A stretch of 7,372 nucleotides of DNA from Candidatus Nanopelagicaceae bacterium (GTDB lineage Bacteria; Actinomycetota; Actinomycetes; Nanopelagicales; Nanopelagicaceae), in NCBI GenBank assembly GCA_947440735.1, contig CANESA010000024.1, positions 1 through 7,372 of the forward strand, read 5' to 3'. Position 1 is the stretch's first letter; each line of letters starts with the position of its first letter. The position numbers were made by a program, and so were the translations under genes. Shown one piece after another: positions 1 through 4,963 of this stretch. The notes beneath the pieces are model-generated. The model searched no databases, had not been told where the DNA came from, and was given only the letters and a program-made list of their open reading frames with translations.

Positions 1-21
1 ACGTCGATAGGCTGCTAGGTC

Positions 22-963
22 ATGGCGCGCGGCGGGGATAACCGCGGGCGTTTACTGCTCATCATCCTGGTTATTACATCGCTATTTCTGATCACTCTTG
101 ATCTGCGCGGTGTTTCAGTAATTAGTGGATTGAAGACAGGAACACAGAGTGCGCTGAGCCCAGTACAAAATGTGGGATCGATAGTTCTCTCACCGGTACG
201 TAATTTCTTCTCAGATATCATTCATCTTGGTCGCACTCGATCAGAGATGGAAGCTCTGCGCGAGGAGAATGGAAAACTTCTCACCCAATTGCGTGAGCGC
301 CGCAGTATTGATGCCCAACTTGAGCAACTTCAAGGAACTCTAGATCTTGCTGGTAAAGGTGAATTTAAAGTTGTCAATGCACGAGTGATCTCACAAGGTG
401 CGACCACATCATTTACTCAAACAATTACCATCGATGCCGGTTCAGATAATGGAATTAGACCCAATATGACGGTGATTAATTCTTATGGGCTGATCGGAGT
501 TGTAAAGACTGTTTATCCAAGTAGTGCGCTGATTTCGTTAACATCTGATCCTTCTTTCCGTATCGGTGTTCGCGTCGCGGGCAGTCAGCAGATTGGAATT
601 CTCGCTGGGCAAGGCACTCGTAAAGGCGTGCTTCAACTCCTTGATAACCAATCGACGATTAAAGTCGGTGACATTCTTGTCGCTCGCGGAAGTGTAAATA
701 ATCGACCCTTTGTGCCGGGAGTTCCTGTGGGTGAAGTGACCTCAGTCGATAACGCAGCAGGTGCAGTGACCCAGACTGCAGATGTTCGATTCTTCGCGAA
801 TTTTTCAGCGATTTCAGTGGTCAGTGTTGTACTCAAGGGGCCGGACATAGATCCGCGTGACGCATTGATTCCTGCAAAGCCGGTACCAATACCGGTGCCA
901 ACTGTCACTGTCTTTGTGACTCCAAGCCAATCACCATCACCGAATTCAGCTGGCCCTAATTAA
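22..963 (+). CDS. mreC: Cell shape-determining protein MreC
   Basis: MreC is a bitopic membrane protein of the elongasome. It bridges MreB inside the cell to PBP2 and RodA outside and activates PBP2. The 313-residue product has a short basic N-terminus, one membrane helix at about residues 11-28, and a predicted coiled coil at about 69-110 rich in E, L, R and Q. A beta-rich periplasm-side domain follows at about 115-272. Family hallmarks are IDAGSDNGIRPNM near 137-149, YGLIGVV near 154-160, and VGDILVARG with VPGVPVGEV near 216-239. The tail (about 282-313) is rich in proline, serine and threonine and looks disordered. The start is the first ATG that includes the basic N-terminus; only a weak AGGT lies just ahead of it, so translation is probably coupled to an upstream gene, expected to be mreB. 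Its TAA shares one base with the mreD ATG. Family assignment is secure. Confidence 0.95.
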   Translation: MARGGDNRGRLLLIILVITSLFLITLDLRGVSVISGLKTGTQSALSPVQNVGSIVLSPVRNFFSDIIHLGRTRSEMEALREENGKLLTQLRERRSIDAQLEQLQGTLDLAGKGEFKVVNARVISQGATTSFTQTITIDAGSDNGIRPNMTVINSYGLIGVVKTVYPSSALISLTSDPSFRIGVRVAGSQQIGILAGQGTRKGVLQLLDNQSTIKVGDILVARGSVNNRPFVPGVPVGEVTSVDNAAGAVTQTADVRFFANFSAISVVSVVLKGPDIDPRDALIPAKPVPIPVPTVTVFVTPSQSPSPNSAGPN

Positions 964-1484
964 TGTCCACTCGCAAGATTTCTCTATCGGGACTTCTCTT
1001 TCTCGTCGTTTATGTAGTGCAGGAAGCCCTCGTTACTCAATTACATATCGCTGGCGGCGGATTCTCTCTCTTTCTCATCTTTGCTCTCCTGTGGGCAGCG
1101 CTCTCAACTCCTGATATCGGGGCGCTAACGGGATTTGTTGCTGGCTTTCTTATCGATCTCTCTCAGAGCACAAACGGGGCCGTTGGACAGTGGACCTTCG
1201 TTCTCATTCTGGTGGGTTTTGGTATCTCATATCTCGGTCTTGGTTATGAAAATGTACGAATGAATCCCTTCACCATCACACTTTTGGTAACGAGCTCTGT
1301 TGTGGTTGCACGCGGTCTGTATGTGCTTCTCTCATTATTACTCGGTGAAGAAGTAGGAAGTTTTACATCGATTATTACTTCGCTCTTCATCGGCGCCTTA
1401 TGGTCTGCAGCAATCGTGCCAATCTTGATGCCTTTAGTCGCTCGTGCTTATGATTTCATTGACGATTCAAGGCATCGGCTATGA
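963..1484 (+). CDS. mreD: Rod shape-determining membrane protein MreD
   Basis: MreD is a small polytopic membrane protein of the elongasome; its biochemical role is poorly defined, but it works with MreC in the PBP2/RodA complex. The 173-residue product is almost wholly hydrophobic, with five or six membrane helices at about residues 7-28, 33-48, 50-67, 75-93, 101-126 and 134-160. The pattern TGFVAGFLIDLSQS near 56-69 is typical of the family, which keeps a G-x-x-x-D signature in this region. It is close to the usual length of about 160-180 residues. The ATG overlaps the mreC stop in a TAATG, and no good ribosome binding site precedes it, so it most likely depends on ribosomes ending mreC. 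Its TGA overlaps the next gene by four bases (ATGA). Sequence similarity in this family is weak, so the call rests on hydropathy, length and position between mreC and PBP2. Confidence 0.9.
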   Translation: MSTRKISLSGLLFLVVYVVQEALVTQLHIAGGGFSLFLIFALLWAALSTPDIGALTGFVAGFLIDLSQSTNGAVGQWTFVLILVGFGISYLGLGYENVRMNPFTITLLVTSSVVVARGLYVLLSLLLGEEVGSFTSIITSLFIGALWSAAIVPILMPLVARAYDFIDDSRHRL

Positions 1485-3571
1485 ATCTACGTTCACGCCT
1501 CAGTCTTCTTGTTATTCAAATCTTCATTATCTCTCTCATGGTCGCCTTACTCGGTCGACTTTTCTATCTCCAAGTAGCGGCAGCGCCAAGATATAAGGAT
1601 GCAGCGCTCTCTATTCAAAGCAGAGATGTTGTAACTCCTGCTACTCGTGGGCTCATTGTGGACTCCTCAGGAGTTCCCCTTGCACTTAATAAGGTGGGAG
1701 TTGCAATCACCGTTGATCGCACCACAATTGATAAGCAAGAAGATAAGGGTGAGGCTGTCCTCAGATCACTCGCTCAACTACTGGGTCTTAACTACATAGA
1801 TATTTTTCAACGCACCAGACTCTGTGGCGAACTTGAAAAGGGTAAACGAGCAGGGTGTTGGACAGGTTCACGTTTTCAACCAATTCCAATTACTAAAGAT
1901 GCTGACCCGACCCTAGCTCTCCAAATAGTCGAACGTTCTGATCGTTTCCCTGGAGTTGATGCTGAGCCAATTGCAATTCGCTACTATCCGGCAAATGCTG
2001 GAGTCAATGCTGCCCATCTTCTTGGATATATAGGTCCACTCACTGAAGGAGATCTGGCGGGGGATAACGGCCGAAGTTACTTTAGATCTGAATCGATTGG
2101 TAAAGCTGGGCTGGAAGTTCAATACGATGAATTTTTAAGAGGCACTCCCGGAATTAAGACTGTGATTGTTGATCGTAAAGAAGCTGTCACAAGAACTGGC
2201 AAGGTTACAAATCCAGTAGGTGGAAACCACGTTGTCACAAGTATTGATGCACGACTACAAGCGGCAAGTGAAAAAGCGTTAGCTGCTGCAGTTGCACGTT
2301 CTCGCGCTAGTGGGTATCGAGCAGATGGTGGGGCAGCAGTTGTCATGGATATCGTTACCGGACGAGTTCTCGCACTTGCCTCTTATCCAACATATGATCC
2401 AAATGCATTTGAACGAGGGCTAACAGTTAAGCAAGCGAGCGATCTTTACTCCGACGAAGCTGGAGTGCCTGCACTCTCTCGTGCACTGCAAGGTCTATTT
2501 GCACCAGCTTCTACATTTAAATCTGTGTCGGTTGTTGCCGCTGCTAACGCCGGTTATGACCTTAATTCAACTTATGACTGTCCATCTGAATATCAGGTGG
2601 GAACTCGTGCATTCCAGAACTTCGAAAGTAAGTCTCAAGGGCGCCTCTCAATGAAGAAGGCAATTGCCGTTTCGTGTGACACGATCTGGTACAAAATCGC
2701 CTTCGCTGAGTGGCTTAAAGATGGTGGATTAAGACCGAAAGCCAATCCAAATGATTATTTCTTTAAGGCTGCCGAAGGATTTCAAATTGGTCAGAAGACA
2801 GGGATTGACCTTCCATCTGAATCTTCCGGGCGTCTTGCCAATCGCGAGTGGCGCAATTCTTGGTATCAACAGAATAAAGATTTCTATTGCAACTACAAGG
2901 AGCGTGCTTCAAAGGCTCAGCAGACAGCTTTTCTCATTGAACTTGCTCGAGAGAATTGTTTAGACGGAGACAAGATACGTGCTGGTGACGCCGTTAACTT
3001 CTCGATTGGTCAGGGCGATACCGTCATTACTCCACTTAAGCTCGCTCAGATGTATGCCGCAATCGGTAACGGGGGCACGATTTGGAAACCAACTGTCGGT
3101 AAGGCAATTGTCACAACAGAGGGTGAGATTATTCAGACAATGGAGCCTGAGAAGTTGGGAACGATACCTGCGACAAAAGCGACAATTAAATTTCTCGAAT
3201 CAGCCTTGCGAGAAGTCGTAACAGGTGGAACTGGTGCTGGTGCATTTGCCGGTTTCCCAGTCGCTGTCAGCGGAAAAACGGGAACAGCTCAAGTCTTTGG
3301 TAAGAACGCAAACGGAACGCTCAAGAGTGATACATCGTGGTTTGCATCCTATGCACCAACTGAGAAGCCGCGTTTTGCTGTTGTCATGATGGTCTCTCAA
3401 GGTGGCTTTGGTTCTTCTTCATCTGGTGTCGGTGTTCGACAAATTTACGAAACTCTCTTTGGCGTGACGGGATCCAAGGTCGTTCCCGGTGCGGCGATCT
3501 ACCCTGAAGGCAAACCGCCTGTGAAATTACCTAAGATTTCTCCTGCGACGAAGGTAAAGGAGACTCCATGA
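1481..3571 (+). CDS. mrdA: Penicillin-binding protein 2 (class B D,D-transpeptidase of the elongasome)
   Basis: This enzyme cross-links peptidoglycan stem peptides on the outer face of the membrane and is the partner of RodA. The 696-residue product has one membrane anchor at about residues 8-32, a dimerisation/pedestal region carrying RGLIVDSSGVPLA (about 56-68) and GKAGLEVQYDEFLRG (about 208-222), and a transpeptidase domain from about 280. Active-site motifs are visible: S344-T-F-K347 (nucleophile Ser344), S398-C-D400 (the SxN/SxD motif), and K599-T-G-T602. A stretch at about 410-505 has an insert with two cysteines, and the end (about 662-696) is a Pro/Lys-rich tail. All six cysteines (115, 126, 367, 399, 470, 493) lie outside the membrane. 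AAGG at 1469-1472 sits eight bases before the ATG. The gene overlaps mreD and rodA by four bases each. FtsI is the alternative class B enzyme, but the neighbours favour PBP2. Confidence 0.94.
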   Translation: MNLRSRLSLLVIQIFIISLMVALLGRLFYLQVAAAPRYKDAALSIQSRDVVTPATRGLIVDSSGVPLALNKVGVAITVDRTTIDKQEDKGEAVLRSLAQLLGLNYIDIFQRTRLCGELEKGKRAGCWTGSRFQPIPITKDADPTLALQIVERSDRFPGVDAEPIAIRYYPANAGVNAAHLLGYIGPLTEGDLAGDNGRSYFRSESIGKAGLEVQYDEFLRGTPGIKTVIVDRKEAVTRTGKVTNPVGGNHVVTSIDARLQAASEKALAAAVARSRASGYRADGGAAVVMDIVTGRVLALASYPTYDPNAFERGLTVKQASDLYSDEAGVPALSRALQGLFAPASTFKSVSVVAAANAGYDLNSTYDCPSEYQVGTRAFQNFESKSQGRLSMKKAIAVSCDTIWYKIAFAEWLKDGGLRPKANPNDYFFKAAEGFQIGQKTGIDLPSESSGRLANREWRNSWYQQNKDFYCNYKERASKAQQTAFLIELARENCLDGDKIRAGDAVNFSIGQGDTVITPLKLAQMYAAIGNGGTIWKPTVGKAIVTTEGEIIQTMEPEKLGTIPATKATIKFLESALREVVTGGTGAGAFAGFPVAVSGKTGTAQVFGKNANGTLKSDTSWFASYAPTEKPRFAVVMMVSQGGFGSSSSGVGVRQIYETLFGVTGSKVVPGAAIYPEGKPPVKLPKISPATKVKETP
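3556..3562 (+). promoter_or_regulatory. Ribosome binding site of rodA
   Basis: AAAGGAG is a near-consensus Shine-Dalgarno sequence five bases before the rodA ATG and lies inside the end of the PBP2 coding region. It supports the ATG at 3568 as the start and is the strongest such site in the four-gene mre block. RodA may therefore initiate independently as well as by coupling. Confidence 0.75.
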
Positions 3572-4728
3572 GCTTGATTAGTCAGCGCCAAGGATTCCGT
3601 CGCACGCGAACCACTCATTCTTTTTGGGGCTTTGATCCCATACTTACAGTTGCAGTTGGACTACTTCTCTTCATTGGAACCTTATTGGTCTATGCCGCAA
3701 CACGTGATTGGTATGCAGCCAATGACTTGGATCCGCAGTATTACTTGAAACGTCATGTCATCAATATTGTCATTGGAATATTGCTTGCCTGGGGAACAAC
3801 TGTCATTGACTACCGCATGCTCCGTGCTTATACGCCGATCGTATGGGGACTCGGCGTTATTGGTCTTACGGCAGTTCTCATTCCAGGTCTTGGTAGCGAA
3901 GTAAATGGTGCACAGGCATGGATTCCTCTTCCAGGAGGATTTCAAATTCAGCCAGCAGAGCTAGCAAAGATTTCAATCATTGTAGGAATGTCGATGCTCT
4001 TGTCAGAATATCGCCACGAAAACGATCAGCCCACTAATAGAGATGTAATTCAAGCGCTCTTAGTCGCAGCGATACCAGTTGGCTTAATTTTGCTGCAACC
4101 AGATATGGGTACCGTATTCATTATTAGCATCTCGGTAGTTGCGATGATTGGTGCTTCTGGTGCCCCAACCCGTTGGGTAGTGGGGCTACTTCTTGTTGCA
4201 CTCTTGGGTGGATTTGGTGCAGTAAAGCTAGGTGTGATCAATGATTACCAGGTGAAGCGACTTCAATCTTTCGTTGATCCCAATGCAGATTCACAGGGTG
4301 CTGGTTATCAACTCAGACAGGCGCGTATTACTGTGGGCTCTGGAGGATTTCTAGGCACAGGTTTATTTGATGGTCCTCAGACCAGTGGTCGTTTTGTGCC
4401 CGAGCAGCAGACAGATTTTATCTTTACCGTTGCAGGTGAGCAGTTAGGTTTTCTCGGAAGTGGATTTATTCTGCTCTTATATCTCACTATAATTATGCGA
4501 GCATTTTCCATCGCACGAAGATCCACCGATGCCTTTGGCCGACTGGTCTGCGTAGGAGTTCTCAGTTGGTTTGCATTTCAGACCTTTGAAAATATCGGCA
4601 TGACTCTGGGGTTGATGCCGATGACGGGAGTACCGTTGCCATTCCTTTCTTATGGTGGTTCAAGCATGTTCGCCAATATGATCGGATTTGGCCTCCTGCA
4701 GAATGTCTACGCTCGCCAGCGTGGCTGA
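3568..4728 (+). CDS. rodA: RodA, SEDS-family peptidoglycan glycosyltransferase
   Basis: RodA polymerises lipid II into glycan strands and works in a complex with PBP2. The 386-residue product has the roughly ten membrane helices of the SEDS family after an N-terminal cytoplasmic stretch of about 20 residues. Diagnostic motifs are NGAQAWIPL with Trp118 (about 113-121), QPAELAKI (about 128-135), QPDMGT before a long hydrophobic helix, GSGGFLGTGLFDGPQT, and PEQQTDFIF at 278-286. Asp283 in the last motif aligns, by motif, with the Asp essential in studied RodA proteins. PFLSYGGSSM near the end is the conserved SEDS C-terminal signature. The start overlaps the PBP2 stop (ATGA). FtsW is the close paralogue; pairing with PBP2 and MreC/D and the very short C-terminal tail favour RodA. 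No convincing terminator follows: GCCA/TGGC at 4715-4725 is only four base pairs and has no T run. Confidence 0.95.
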   Translation: MSLISQRQGFRRTRTTHSFWGFDPILTVAVGLLLFIGTLLVYAATRDWYAANDLDPQYYLKRHVINIVIGILLAWGTTVIDYRMLRAYTPIVWGLGVIGLTAVLIPGLGSEVNGAQAWIPLPGGFQIQPAELAKISIIVGMSMLLSEYRHENDQPTNRDVIQALLVAAIPVGLILLQPDMGTVFIISISVVAMIGASGAPTRWVVGLLLVALLGGFGAVKLGVINDYQVKRLQSFVDPNADSQGAGYQLRQARITVGSGGFLGTGLFDGPQTSGRFVPEQQTDFIFTVAGEQLGFLGSGFILLLYLTIIMRAFSIARRSTDAFGRLVCVGVLSWFAFQTFENIGMTLGLMPMTGVPLPFLSYGGSSMFANMIGFGLLQNVYARQRG

Positions 4729-4771
4729 TTCAGGGTAAATACACGTAATTTAGGAAAATTGGCCGTTGATC

Positions 4772-4780
4772 TGCCATAAT
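4772..4780 (+). promoter_or_regulatory. Candidate extended -10 promoter for the RNase E gene
   Basis: TGCCATAAT fits the extended -10 form TGn followed by a near-consensus hexamer (CATAAT). At the expected 16-18 base distance upstream there is only A/T- and A/G-rich sequence (around 4751-4758) with no good -35 hexamer, which suits an extended -10 promoter. The likely start point is around 4786-4788, giving a leader of about 177 nt. TGCC at 4772-4775 and GGCA at 4783-4786 form a four-base inverted repeat around the hexamer. The promoter is inferred; read-through from rodA could also supply transcript. Confidence 0.5.
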
Positions 4781-4798
4781 TGGGCAACAGTTCAGCGC

Positions 4799-4820
4799 GG
4801 CTAGCGATTCATATCGCGCC
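4799..4820 (+). other. Leader hairpin 1
   Basis: GGC and GCC at the outside, a two-base bulge (TA), then GCGAT and ATCGC around the four-base loop TCAT give eight base pairs. A competing smaller hairpin, CGCC-AGC-GGCG at 4817-4827, shares bases 4817-4820, so the two cannot form at once. Confidence 0.5.
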
Positions 4821-4868
4821 AGCGGCGGACTCATTAAATTTAGGTAATTTTAAGTAGGAAGTTTTGGG

Positions 4869-4893
4869 TATCGAACCCACAGTGGGATCGATA
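4869..4893 (+). other. Leader hairpin 2, symmetric about base 4881
   Basis: TATCGA (4869-4874) pairs with TCGATA (4888-4893), and CCCAC (4876-4880) faces GTGGG (4882-4886) across A4881; the only break is an A/A mismatch (4875/4887). In RNA the inner part would form CCCA/TGGG around the loop CAG, giving ten base pairs. As DNA it is also a near-perfect 25-base palindrome, so a protein binding site is an alternative. There is no T run after it, so it is not a terminator. Confidence 0.65.
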
Positions 4894-4902
4894 GAAGAAT
4901 TT

Positions 4903-4920
4903 GCTCAAGGAGACTTGAGC
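4903..4920 (+). other. Leader hairpin 3 with GAGA (GNRA-type) loop
   Basis: GCTCAAG (4903-4909) and CTTGAGC (4914-4920) form a perfect seven-base-pair stem closed by the tetraloop GAGA, which fits the GNRA pattern of unusually stable RNA loops. The upper strand and loop include AAGGAGA (4907-4913), a better Shine-Dalgarno match than the one in front of the RNase E start, and no usable start codon lies at the right distance from it. Confidence 0.65.
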
Positions 4921-4950
4921 CATAGCAAGCCAGTACTTAAGTAATGGCGC

Positions 4951-4956
4951 AGAGGA
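4951..4956 (+). promoter_or_regulatory. Ribosome binding site of the RNase E gene
   Basis: AGAGGA lies seven bases before GTG 4964 and ten before ATG 4967, so both starts are possible and differ by one residue. The next stop upstream in this frame is TGA 4916-4918, with no ATG, GTG or TTG in between, so no longer product is likely. Confidence 0.6.
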
Positions 4957-4963
4957 TTTAACA

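Larger units (their letters stand above)
4787..4963 (+). promoter_or_regulatory. Structured 5' leader of the RNase E gene
   Basis: Between the candidate promoter and the RNase E start lies about 177 nt without a convincing gene. It contains three hairpins (4799-4820, 4869-4893, 4903-4920), an A/T-rich segment between the first two (about 4831-4856), and a ten-base palindrome TACTTAAGTA at 4934-4943 just before the ribosome binding site. In Escherichia coli the rne leader lets RNase E cut its own messenger and limit its level. A similar feedback role here is an inference from arrangement only, and I do not recognise this as a named RNA family. Confidence 0.5.

Noticed and set aside
1..21. 3' end of an upstream gene, probably mreB
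   Set aside because: Frame 1 would end at TAG 16-18 (TSIGC) and frame 3 would run on to TAA 39-41, overlapping mreC. Too few residues are present to choose a frame or identify the protein.
3682..3945. Open frame of 87 codons on the - strand inside rodA
   Set aside because: It is fully covered by a secure gene and its product resembles no family I know.
4715..4725. Possible terminator of the mre operon
   Set aside because: The stem is only four base pairs (GCCA/TGGC), lies within the rodA coding end, and has no T run after it.
4766..4794. TTGATC as a -35 box
   Set aside because: At 16-18 bases downstream there is no A/T-rich -10 hexamer, while the nearby TGCCATAAT is a much better promoter core.
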